From Giardia muris (lineage: Eukaryota; Fornicata; Diplomonadida; Hexamitidae): a DNA stretch of 64,000 nucleotides. Positions within the stretch are counted from its first letter, which is position 1; every line of letters begins with the position of its first letter. The position numbers and the translations under genes were made by a program. The stretch is taken from contig CM016926.1 of assembly GCA_006247105.1 (NCBI GenBank), forward strand, positions 1,240,001 through 1,304,000, in the 5' to 3' direction. Below are positions 50,998-59,137 of this stretch, in pieces. The notes beneath the pieces are model-generated. The model did not search any database. It saw nothing but the letters and a program-made list of their open reading frames with translations, and had not been told where the DNA came from.

Positions 50998-52566
50998 ATG
51001 CAAAACTCCCCCGTATCGATCTACGCATTACGTCGAGATCTTGGGAAGATGAAGGAGCACTTGGATCTCTGGGTGACGAACCGAGACCATTATGGACGGA
51101 CGGCCTTGATGCATGCCATCAATGCGGACTTCATCCCTGGTGTCGCACTCCTACTCCCCTTCGAGCGGAACATCTACTTACCATCAGGAGAGTCGATTCT
51201 CGATATGCCTATGACTGATGAGCTCATAACACTTATCAAGGGCTATGAAAGGGGAGATGCGAGAATCATCGATGAACTGGATTCGATGGCAACGATAACG
51301 ACAACCACGTCAGGGTTTTGTCCATTACAAGCGGCGGTGTTTGGACCAAGTTACTGGGAAAGCCAGGAAGCCTCTTTCCTATTTCGGACCAAGGGCACTG
51401 TTACTCCTAAACTTTGTGTCAATGCTACTAGAACCTTCTCAGCTCGCGCCTTCATATATGAGGTCGGGGTAATTCCCCCACCAGTTCTACGTACTGCCCT
51501 TTATGACCTCCGGAACTTCTCACATCTGAACCTTCGGCCATGTACACGCATCGTCTATGCGGAATACTCACGCTATTTGGTTCTTGATTATGGAGCCCCA
51601 GAGGCGCAAGCACAAACCTTCCAGGATCTCTTCGAGTTAGTGAAGAGGTCTTATCAAGGCCAACCAGCTACCTCAACGACAGATACCATACTTTCCGATA
51701 TCGAGTTATCATCTCTTTGCCTTCAAACGTTATCTCTTATCCAGGCCTTGTTTAAGACCTCGGCCGTATTCCTCATTGATTGGGCTTGTCTCTTACACCC
51801 TTGTAACGTGGAATACAAGGACCCAGGATCTTATCTCTTTAAGACCCTACCTCTTGTCCGTGAATTCCCGAGACGATTGGGTACTGCGAGTGGACCTTCG
51901 GACTTACGGATGAAGAAGTGTTGGAATAGCATCTGTTTAATGCTTCTTGATAACATGACTGCTTATGCTCTTCGTGATCTTGCAAGGGTTGTGCGTGGAG
52001 ACTCTCGTACCGCTATTCCTGACTTCCCCATCCTATCTCGTATTCTTTCCTCGATCTTACAAGGTCGCCGTCAGGAGTCATTATCTCCAAGACGAAGCAT
52101 GCTATCTCCTTCAATGATGCGTAGTCCAGTACGCCAAATGCGAAGCCACTTGAGTCCTCATTCCAGTCGTATGTCCGTTTGTTCTGAATGTACTGAAGCG
52201 GACCTCGTCATTGATCCAACGCTCCCTCCAATCGACATTAACGCAGAACCTTTAGCAACGGATTTGATGGCTGCCGCATACTCCGGTGACTTACTTGGGG
52301 TGGCTAAAGCACAGAATCTTATTGGTCAGCAGGATAGTATGGGGCATAGCGCATTGATGTATGCCGCCGCTGGAGGACATTTAGCCGTCGTCGGCTTGTT
52401 ATTACCCTACGAATGGCAATTGAAGGATGTCGATGGAAATGGTCCCGCAGAATATGCGCAGCTTCGTAGTGTTCGACGTCGAATCGAACGGTTTAAACCA
52501 GGCGAGACAGAGTTGAATGACACCATCCCATCATCATCATCATCATCATCACTCCCATACTCCTAG
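50998..52566 (+). CDS. Ankyrin-repeat protein with kinase-like core, probable pseudokinase
   Basis: The 522-residue product has ankyrin repeats at both ends: YGRTALMHAINADFIPGVALL at the N-terminus (about 31-51) and ATDLMAAAYSGDL, HSALMYAAAGGHLAVVGLL and QLKDVDGNGPAEYAQ near the C-terminus. The middle (about 110-340) resembles an eroded NEK-like kinase: LYDLRNFSHLNL where kinases have the alphaC-beta4 region, YSRYLVLDYG at the hinge position, LSSLCLQTLSLIQALF as helix E, and FLIDWACLLHPCNVEY where the HRDxKxxN catalytic loop should be. No HRD or DFG triad is seen. Giardia is known for many NEK-ankyrin pseudokinases. The kinase relationship here is inference. The C-terminus has a run of eight Ser coded by a CAT/TCA repeat. 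Confidence 0.6.
   Translation: MQNSPVSIYALRRDLGKMKEHLDLWVTNRDHYGRTALMHAINADFIPGVALLLPFERNIYLPSGESILDMPMTDELITLIKGYERGDARIIDELDSMATITTTTSGFCPLQAAVFGPSYWESQEASFLFRTKGTVTPKLCVNATRTFSARAFIYEVGVIPPPVLRTALYDLRNFSHLNLRPCTRIVYAEYSRYLVLDYGAPEAQAQTFQDLFELVKRSYQGQPATSTTDTILSDIELSSLCLQTLSLIQALFKTSAVFLIDWACLLHPCNVEYKDPGSYLFKTLPLVREFPRRLGTASGPSDLRMKKCWNSICLMLLDNMTAYALRDLARVVRGDSRTAIPDFPILSRILSSILQGRRQESLSPRRSMLSPSMMRSPVRQMRSHLSPHSSRMSVCSECTEADLVIDPTLPPIDINAEPLATDLMAAAYSGDLLGVAKAQNLIGQQDSMGHSALMYAAAGGHLAVVGLLLPYEWQLKDVDGNGPAEYAQLRSVRRRIERFKPGETELNDTIPSSSSSSSLPYS
52529..52551 (+). repeat. CAT/TCA trinucleotide microsatellite coding a Ser run
   Basis: A perfect (CAT)n tract of 7 full units and part of an eighth. 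Read in the gene frame it gives consecutive TCA serine codons near the C-terminus. Confidence 0.9.
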
Positions 52567-52642
52567 CCCTTCTTCTCCCTTCCCCGTGAGAAATTACGAA
52601 AAGATAGACTGACCCACAGTATCATTTACAAGGCACCACCTC

Positions 52643-54301
52643 TTAGTATCCCGCATCGGCGAGGGGCGTACGAGGATGCCTTGACATACTCATACGAGCG
52701 CCGTCTTGACTTCGGTCTAGAGGAGAACGATAGGTATGACTTCTCTGTGTCAGGCCTCCACCTGTACCCATGTTCATCCCCGTCCCCATACCTGTGGCCA
52801 TCCCCATCGTCCCGTAGCCCCCACTCATCGACCTTCCAGCCCCCATCGTCCCGTCGTACATGCTCGCTATCGAATCTTGGTAGGTGTCCACTCCGGCGCC
52901 TGAAAGAAGACTATTGTATGACTGATCTACGGAATTGGCGGCCGGACGGAGGTGCGGACGAGGCCTCGTGTCATGGGGGATGGTATTACTGCCTCCCCGT
53001 GTCCCACCGCTCTTGGTGCGTGTGTACAGCAGGGAGGATTCGGTGGCCCCATCCCTCGTCTGATGAAACGGATTCTGTTGGGACTCTTGAAGAGCAGTGT
53101 TCGTCCTCGATATAGTCGCGTTGGGAGGGTCGCCCATGTATGTGCGATACGTTCGAAGTTGATCCGTGCGGAGATCCAGAAGATCCTTAGTCGAGCGGAG
53201 CTTCGTGAGCGCGCCCTCATACTCCTTGTGAATCCCAACGACGGAGCTGATCTCGCGCGCCTTACGGCTCTGCTCCTCCTTCATAACCTGGATTTGCCGC
53301 TTGAGTTCCTCGATACGGGTAACCTTCTGGAGCATCTCGGCGTTGACTCTATCGCAAACGTCCTCACTCGTCATGTTGAAGCCCATGTTGCTACGGAAGA
53401 CGGCGCTCCGCAGGATGTACTCGAGTGTCCTCGCCTGTGCACGAAGCTGGGCGATCTCCTCGGCGGACTCGGCCCCACGAGTACGGGTACCAGTGCCACG
53501 CCTAGAAGGACTGCGCTGAGAGGCAGTCAGATCCTGAGACTGCACCAGCTCATGCTGGCGATCACGCATGAAGCTGACGAAGCGACTGATCAGAAGTTGT
53601 GTTGGCTCCGCCTGCCCATTATAAGTGTAAACATGTTGCAGGTCCGGGTTCTCCCCCATCGCACCGTAGAGACAGGAGCGTAGGAGGCCGATCTCCCGAG
53701 TGAGGTCTTCGACCTCGAAGGTCCGATCCGGAACGTCATCGTGTTGGTTTGTCAGGTCCTGGATGGCCAGGCGCAAGAGTGGTGGGGCCGCCGCGTTTTT
53801 CACCTCCCCTGCCGTGCGGATTGCCGCACGGATCTGGTCCGGCTTGAATAGGCCTGAGAAGGCGAGGGCAACGATCACTGCCTTTTGCTGCGATCTAACG
53901 CCATAATCGAGGGCGGTGAGGCCTGCAGCATCCTCTTGCCCGGTCCCATACTGCACGAGCGCCTGGACGCAGGGGGCAGATCCGACACGGGCGGCTATCA
54001 TGAGGGCTGTTAGACCGTTGGGTGTGGAGACATTGTGCTCGAAGGGGGCGAGGGACACGACGATCCCAACGTTCCCGGCCTCGCAGGCCATCATCAGGGC
54101 CGTCATGTTCGTCGGCCGACTTAACATCCCAGCCTCATGCGGCGCCAGAATATTGACGGCCGTCAGGTCTCCTTGGCGCACGGCCGTCATGAGTGCAGTC
54201 TCTCCGAATGCGCTGTACTGGCCCTGGTAGGTATCGATCTGAGCTTCAATGACGTCGTAGCGTCTGTTCGTGACTGCGGCGAACCACTCTGCCAACCCCA
54301 T
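52643..54301 (-). CDS. Ankyrin-repeat plus coiled-coil protein
   Basis: The 552-residue product has N-terminal ankyrin repeats (about 27-165, e.g. GETALMTAVRQGDLTAVNIL and NGLTALMIAARVGSAPCVQAL), a helical middle with coiled coils (about 270-380, e.g. LQKVTRIEELKRQIQVMKEE), and a low-complexity C-terminus rich in Gly, Met, Ser and Arg (MGTGMNMGTGGG). The ankyrin plus coiled-coil layout is typical of Giardia 21.1-type cytoskeletal scaffolds. It diverges from the next ankyrin gene with 111 bp between starts. The start follows taataaaaaaaG on the minus strand. Specific localisation cannot be told. Confidence 0.85.
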   Translation of the reverse strand: MGLAEWFAAVTNRRYDVIEAQIDTYQGQYSAFGETALMTAVRQGDLTAVNILAPHEAGMLSRPTNMTALMMACEAGNVGIVVSLAPFEHNVSTPNGLTALMIAARVGSAPCVQALVQYGTGQEDAAGLTALDYGVRSQQKAVIVALAFSGLFKPDQIRAAIRTAGEVKNAAAPPLLRLAIQDLTNQHDDVPDRTFEVEDLTREIGLLRSCLYGAMGENPDLQHVYTYNGQAEPTQLLISRFVSFMRDRQHELVQSQDLTASQRSPSRRGTGTRTRGAESAEEIAQLRAQARTLEYILRSAVFRSNMGFNMTSEDVCDRVNAEMLQKVTRIEELKRQIQVMKEEQSRKAREISSVVGIHKEYEGALTKLRSTKDLLDLRTDQLRTYRTYMGDPPNATISRTNTALQESQQNPFHQTRDGATESSLLYTRTKSGGTRGGSNTIPHDTRPRPHLRPAANSVDQSYNSLLSGAGVDTYQDSIASMYDGTMGAGRSMSGGYGTMGMATGMGTGMNMGTGGGLTQRSHTYRSPLDRSQDGARMSMSRHPRTPLADAGY

Positions 54302-54325
54302 CTTTTTTTATTACTTTTTCCGAAA

Positions 54326-54347
54326 GAGCGCGGGCGCGAGCGCGCTC
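54326..54347. repeat. GC-rich inverted repeat between two divergent ankyrin genes
   Basis: GAGCGCG (54326-54332) is perfectly complementary to CGCGCTC (54341-54347) with an 8-base loop. The 111-bp intergenic region is otherwise AT-rich near the starts. Possible regulatory hairpin or chance; no known motif. Confidence 0.45.
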
Positions 54348-54412
54348 GTGAAGAGGGGCGAGACACATATGAAGTACCAGCGTCACTTCACGGGGGAACG
54401 GTTGGAACAAAA

Positions 54413-57400
54413 ATGAATTTCTCCGTCAACACTCGGAAGGAGTGGTTTGCAAACGTGCTCGCCCGGCGCTACGAGACCATCCGCGCGTCCATCACGAAAT
54501 TCGCCCGCTCGGTGGATGTGGATGGAGAGACCGCTCTCATGCTCGCCGCCAGGAACAGCGACCTGGAAATGGCACGTATCCTCGTGTCTCATGAGGCTAA
54601 GCTGACCAATAAGGACGGCCTGACAGCCTTGATGATCACGGCGATGTTGGACAGCCGCGACATCGCCGAGCTCCTCGTGAAGTATGAAAGTGACGTCCTT
54701 CTGAAGGATGGTCAGACAGCACTGATGGTTGCCGCAGCCAACGGCTCGACAGACACCTTGGGTGCCTTGCTTGGTCACATGCCCTATGTTACAGACGACT
54801 TGGGCTGGACTGCACTGGACCATGCCGCCTCAAATGGGCACTTGAAGTGCGTCCAGCTTCTCATCACAGCAGTCCCAACTCTCTCGATCAGCGACTTTGA
54901 GAATGCGATCTCTGTCGCGTATGATAAAGGCCACTCGCATATTGTCGACCATCTCGCTTCCGTCATCTACCAGAAGGAAAAGGACGAGGCTCCCGGCTGT
55001 CCCGACTGCGAAAAGACCCGCGGGACCCTTCAGGTTTTGGAGGCGGAGGCTCGTGGTCTCAAACAGATGAATGCACGTTTGATCGAGGAACTTGAGGAAC
55101 TTCGTGCAAACCCCCCGAAGCGTACTCTCCGTGACGAGGCAGATGATAACGAGCGGGAAGCTAGAATTGCAGAGCTCGAGAATGAGAACGATACGCTCCG
55201 TCAGGCTCTGCAACAGCAAGAACAAGCAACTCACGCTGGCCTTGGTCAGAAGTACGAAGACCTTTGCGCTGAACATGAGCGGCTCACCGCTGATCACGAA
55301 GCTTTGCGACAGGACTATGAGTCACTTCAAGCCTCTCAGATGGCTTCTCGTGACGAGGAACAACTTCGCCAGTTGCGTAGAGAACTATTGGAGTCGAGGT
55401 CAGCGCAGGAAGAACAGGCTGCTGAACTGGCATCCCTTCGTCAACAGGTGGCCTCCCTTCAGAACCGTCCATCCCCGCCCCCGGCTGCTGATCCACAAGT
55501 GAGTGGACTGGTTGCAGAGAACGAAACTCTGAGACAGGAGCTCGTTAACCTCAGAACCCTATTGACCACAACGGTGTCGATGCCTACAACGGCAGCCCCT
55601 CCAATTCCACTCGATACCTCGAACGCCTTGTATGCGAATCAGGATCCCCATAGCGAGCGAGAACTTGAACTCATCCGTCTAGAGAACGCTGACCTTCGTG
55701 AAGTCCTACGTATCCGTCTAGCCCCCACAGGTGCAGACCCCTCGGCCGAGCAGGAGCTTGATAAGGGCGTTCGTGAGCTTGACTCCCTACGTGTCGAGAA
55801 CGATAAGCTTCGACACCGCTTGTTGACACAGCAGATCGTCTCCCTGGATATCATGGCAGACCTCCAGCAGTTCCGTGAAGAGAACTCGCTGTTGCGTGAA
55901 GCACTACGATCCCGGACATCAGGCCCCGCTATTGATGACCTCATCCGTCGGGTCCAACACCGAGTCGCAGCGCTCCAGACCGAAAACAGTAGCATCAGCG
56001 CCCTTCTTGGACTTCCAGGGGCCCCACCCGCAGGCGTTTCCGCCCTCTTTGATGCCTCCGAGCTCTCGCGACTCCGCGCAGAGGTTGCTAGCTTGCGAGC
56101 ACAGGCCGCAGCTTCTGGGCAGAATAACCAAGTTATTGCTGAACTCACTCGCGAGAATGATTCCCTACGCACTCAGAACGCCCAGCTAAAGGCCCAGACG
56201 CAAATGCAGGCTTCACAGGCGTCACCCTCTGTCGAGTTGCAACGAGAATTTGATCGTCTTAGTGCCGAAAACATCGATTTGCGTTCTGCATTGCGTCGGG
56301 CACAGACAGAGCGGCAGATAGCTTCTGGTTCGTCCGGGCCTACTCCGAACGTCCCAGAGGAAAAGGGATGGCAAGCAGAGAATGCGGTACTTCGCCGAGA
56401 GCTTGATAACTCGCGTGCCGAAATCGCTTCCTTGCAGATGCGTCTGTCGCAGGCGGGATCCGCGGAGAGCCTCGGAGCGTACCAGTCGGCGCATCAAGCC
56501 GAGCTTGACGCATTGCGAGCGCAGATTGCACTTGTAGAGCGCGAAAACCAAACACTCCGTTCGTTGTCCTCTCGACCTCTTCCCAATCCTCCTTTGGGCC
56601 TCATCAAGAAGGATGTGGATGGGAACACTGGCTTAATCCGAGCTATTATCAGCGGTAATATGGAAGTGGTGCGCCGCACTTGGCATACCGAAGCTGGTGC
56701 TCAGAACAACCAAGGCCTATCTGCCCTTATGTTTGCTCTTGAACAAGACAACATTGAGGCAGCCATGCTACTGGCGGAGCGTGAGTCGGGGCTCCAGGAC
56801 AACACGGGGCGTTCGGCCCTGATGATCGCTGCCGAGAAGGGTCAGTATGATATCGCGGTCGAGTTGGCACCCCACGAGCAAGGGATGAAGATGCCAGATG
56901 GGACGACCGCTCTTCTTGTTGCGGCTCGCCACAACCATACTCGAATCTGCCAGCTACTTGCTCCGTCTGAGGGTCAAATGCGAGATGCTGAAGGGAACAC
57001 AGCACTTCACATCGCCGCGAAGCAAAACAATGTCGAGGCATGCTCTGCTCTTGTCGATCAACTGGGGACGGTCCCTGATGCCAGTGGGCGACTGGCCTTG
57101 CATTATGCTTGTCGTCATGGGAACCGAAATGCTGCGAAGGCCCTCTACCGGAAGGAGAATGGGTACTACCAGACGGATGGTTGGACACCACTCATGGGTG
57201 CCGCGGCGATTGACGACGCGACTGAAATCGGCTTCTACATTGAGAAGTATGCGGGGATGCGCGACGCGGAGGGAATGACGGCACTGATGTATGCTGCGCT
57301 TTGTAACAGCTCGACAGCCGCCTCGATGCTTGCCTCCCGTGAGGCGACTATGCGCTCCAATCAGGGCTACACTGCCCTCATGTTCGCTGCCGAGGCGAAT

Positions 57401-58231
57401 AGCAGTGAGGTGGTACAGGTTCTGATGCCAAAGGAGGCGACCATCATGAGTGATGCACATGAGACCGCGTTGATGGTCGCTGCGCGTTATAACTCGCTTG
57501 ACGCCGCAAGGATTCTCGTCCAGGCCGAGGGAGGGATCCGAACGACGGAGGGGGTGACTGCACTATATCTTGCCCTACTTCATGGGCACAGTGAGCTTGC
57601 TCGGTATCTTGTTGGAAGAGAAGGCATTCAGGTCGACCATCTCGCGCGTGATACACAAGGGAGGACCACCCTGATGCATGCTGCAAGCGAGGGTGATGTG
57701 GTGGCCGTCTATTGCCTTATCCCTTCGCAGGGAGGACTTGCAGACATAGAGGGGAAGACCGCCTTGATGTATGCAGCCGAGTATGGCCACGTGGAATGCG
57801 CTAGGCTGCTTGCCGAGAAAGAGTCTCGTATGCGCCGAACGGCACGCGATTCCTGGGAGGGTCAGACCGCCCTGATGCTTGCCGCCCAAAGCGGGAGTAG
57901 CGATATTGTCCAGCTACTCTTGGAGTCTGAAGGTGGAATGTTCTGCGCCAACGGCTGGACAGCCCTGATGAGCGCGGCTCGTTTCAATAAGCTCTCCTGC
58001 CTCGAGCTCTTACTCCCCCGCGAAGCCGGGATGCAGACTAACGAAGGGTTCGCCGCGGGAGCCGGGTATACAGCCCTGATGGCGGCTGCCGAGTGGTCCT
58101 TCCTGAAGTGTGTTAGAGCATTGTTACCCCGTGAGTACAACATCCTCCACTCAAGCGGGAAGGGCCCGATCGACTTCGCAAAGACCAGCGCCGTCCTCGA
58201 ATGCATCAACAACTATCACCCCGGGAAGTGA
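54413..58231 (+). CDS. Large ankyrin-coiled-coil-ankyrin protein (Giardia protein 21.1 type)
   Basis: The 1272 residues have a clear three-part design: N-terminal ankyrin repeats (about 35-180), a central coiled-coil rod of about 500 residues (about 205-725, with regular ENxxLRxxL heptads such as ENDTLRQALQQQEQA), and C-terminal ankyrin repeats (about 735-1260; e.g. GRSALMIAAEKGQYDIAVEL and GMTALMYAALCNSSTAASML). It looks like a long rod with ankyrin heads at both ends, suited to cross-linking cytoskeletal structures such as the median body or disc; the localisation is inference. The ATG at 54413 follows five A. Earlier in-frame ATGs are in the divergent ankyrin gene and give nonsense sequence. 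The stop lies in AGTGAA. Confidence 0.88.
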   Translation: MNFSVNTRKEWFANVLARRYETIRASITKFARSVDVDGETALMLAARNSDLEMARILVSHEAKLTNKDGLTALMITAMLDSRDIAELLVKYESDVLLKDGQTALMVAAANGSTDTLGALLGHMPYVTDDLGWTALDHAASNGHLKCVQLLITAVPTLSISDFENAISVAYDKGHSHIVDHLASVIYQKEKDEAPGCPDCEKTRGTLQVLEAEARGLKQMNARLIEELEELRANPPKRTLRDEADDNEREARIAELENENDTLRQALQQQEQATHAGLGQKYEDLCAEHERLTADHEALRQDYESLQASQMASRDEEQLRQLRRELLESRSAQEEQAAELASLRQQVASLQNRPSPPPAADPQVSGLVAENETLRQELVNLRTLLTTTVSMPTTAAPPIPLDTSNALYANQDPHSERELELIRLENADLREVLRIRLAPTGADPSAEQELDKGVRELDSLRVENDKLRHRLLTQQIVSLDIMADLQQFREENSLLREALRSRTSGPAIDDLIRRVQHRVAALQTENSSISALLGLPGAPPAGVSALFDASELSRLRAEVASLRAQAAASGQNNQVIAELTRENDSLRTQNAQLKAQTQMQASQASPSVELQREFDRLSAENIDLRSALRRAQTERQIASGSSGPTPNVPEEKGWQAENAVLRRELDNSRAEIASLQMRLSQAGSAESLGAYQSAHQAELDALRAQIALVERENQTLRSLSSRPLPNPPLGLIKKDVDGNTGLIRAIISGNMEVVRRTWHTEAGAQNNQGLSALMFALEQDNIEAAMLLAERESGLQDNTGRSALMIAAEKGQYDIAVELAPHEQGMKMPDGTTALLVAARHNHTRICQLLAPSEGQMRDAEGNTALHIAAKQNNVEACSALVDQLGTVPDASGRLALHYACRHGNRNAAKALYRKENGYYQTDGWTPLMGAAAIDDATEIGFYIEKYAGMRDAEGMTALMYAALCNSSTAASMLASREATMRSNQGYTALMFAAEANSSEVVQVLMPKEATIMSDAHETALMVAARYNSLDAARILVQAEGGIRTTEGVTALYLALLHGHSELARYLVGREGIQVDHLARDTQGRTTLMHAASEGDVVAVYCLIPSQGGLADIEGKTALMYAAEYGHVECARLLAEKESRMRRTARDSWEGQTALMLAAQSGSSDIVQLLLESEGGMFCANGWTALMSAARFNKLSCLELLLPREAGMQTNEGFAAGAGYTALMAAAEWSFLKCVRALLPREYNILHSSGKGPIDFAKTSAVLECINNYHPGK

Positions 58232-58232
58232 A
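58227..58232 (+). promoter_or_regulatory. Polyadenylation signal AGTGAA overlapping the stop
   Basis: AGTGAA contains the TGA stop (58229-58231) of the large ankyrin gene; it fits the Giardia AGTRAA signal. Confidence 0.55.
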
Positions 58233-58268
58233 TGAACGATGAGTTCACTAACGAGAGGACGATGGTAA

Positions 58269-58682
58269 CTAAACTACACCGCACATCGCTAAGCCGCCAA
58301 TAATGATAACGATGATGGCGCAGATCATGGTGATGATGAAAGCGATGAACGAGACCCAAAGGCCCCACCTGACACCGGAGCCTGGAGGCTGGGTATAATG
58401 AAGGCGAATCAAAGCCCACCACGCGACCATGAAGCCGTGGAACAGGTGATGCTTCATGAACCCGGACCAGTAATTCTCGATGAAATTATCGCCGAACGAC
58501 GTCCCAAAGTCGGCAATAGCGCTGAGAGCGATCCATAAGAGGAAAAAGAGGGAATAAATGTGCCCTCCCATCGTATCCGTACCGGGGAAAACTTCGATAA
58601 CATCCGCGATGAAGGCAGCTGCGGCTCCAACGAGGAGGAACCACTTCACGACTTCACCTGCAACCCCACTTGCCTTTGTCAT
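58269..58682 (-). CDS. Four-TM membrane protein, tandem paralogue A
   Basis: The 137-residue protein has four predicted spans (about 10-28, 41-60, 80-92 and 107-131). KWFLLVGAAAAFIADV begins the first and CAIIVIIIGGLAMCGV ends the last. It resembles the neighbour at 58704-59108: both have a VxKW start, a TxGG after the first span, an IALSAIADF/ILGLADF step and a similar length. The family looks like MARVEL or COPI-associated (Tvp15-like) tetraspan proteins, but I cannot fix it. No signal peptide. The start follows ccaaaaaaaagag. Its end is 37 bp from the convergent ankyrin stop. Confidence 0.7.
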   Translation of the reverse strand: MTKASGVAGEVVKWFLLVGAAAAFIADVIEVFPGTDTMGGHIYSLFFLLWIALSAIADFGTSFGDNFIENYWSGFMKHHLFHGFMVAWWALIRLHYTQPPGSGVRWGLWVSFIAFIITMICAIIVIIIGGLAMCGVV

Positions 58683-58703
58683 CTCTTTTTTTTGGTGCGG
58701 CGT

Positions 58704-59108
58704 TTACCCGGGACGACAACACCCAAGGATAAGCAGAATGATACCGGCGATGGCGAGGAGAAGCCAGCAGAGCTTCGTCAGGATGAAGGCGAAGGGAGCG
58801 GGGGAGAGGACACTCCACTCCGTGTAACAGGGTAGCATGAAGAATATCAGCAGAATCATTAGCCCACGAAGCGCGTGGGAGTCAAAGCCCCGACTCCAGA
58901 CCGCCTCCCCAATCTCCTGTATCCGAGGATAGTCGAAATCCGCAAGTCCCAATATACTGAGCCAAATGACGAGGATCCCATAGAATGTCATTCCGCCAAG
59001 AGTGTTTGCGCCCAGAACGGCTAGGACTGCCGGTATGGCGCCCAAGCCACACCCTATGGCAGATGTCCACTTGGCTACGGCAAGAGCCGTCCCGGATGCA
59101 CGTCCCAT
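58704..59108 (-). CDS. Four-TM membrane protein, tandem paralogue B
   Basis: The 134-residue protein is in tandem with paralogue A (21-bp gap). Spans are at about 9-30, 41-58, 78-92 and 107-130; the C-terminus is LLAIAGIILLILGCC. Shared with A are the N-terminal xVAKWxSAIG/xVVKWxLLVG block, the GANTLGGMTF/GTDTMGGHIY loop and the LADF motif after span two. The start ATG at 59108 is chosen because it is preceded by caatttttgatc on the minus strand; an in-frame ATG at 59144 would overlap the divergent coiled-coil gene's start (59138) by 7 bp. Function unknown; a tetraspan membrane-curvature or trafficking role is a guess. Confidence 0.68.
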   Translation of the reverse strand: MGRASGTALAVAKWTSAIGCGLGAIPAVLAVLGANTLGGMTFYGILVIWLSILGLADFDYPRIQEIGEAVWSRGFDSHALRGLMILLIFFMLPCYTEWSVLSPAPFAFILTKLCWLLLAIAGIILLILGCCRPG

Positions 59109-59137
59109 GATCAAAAATTGGTAGGTCTCAAGCCCCA

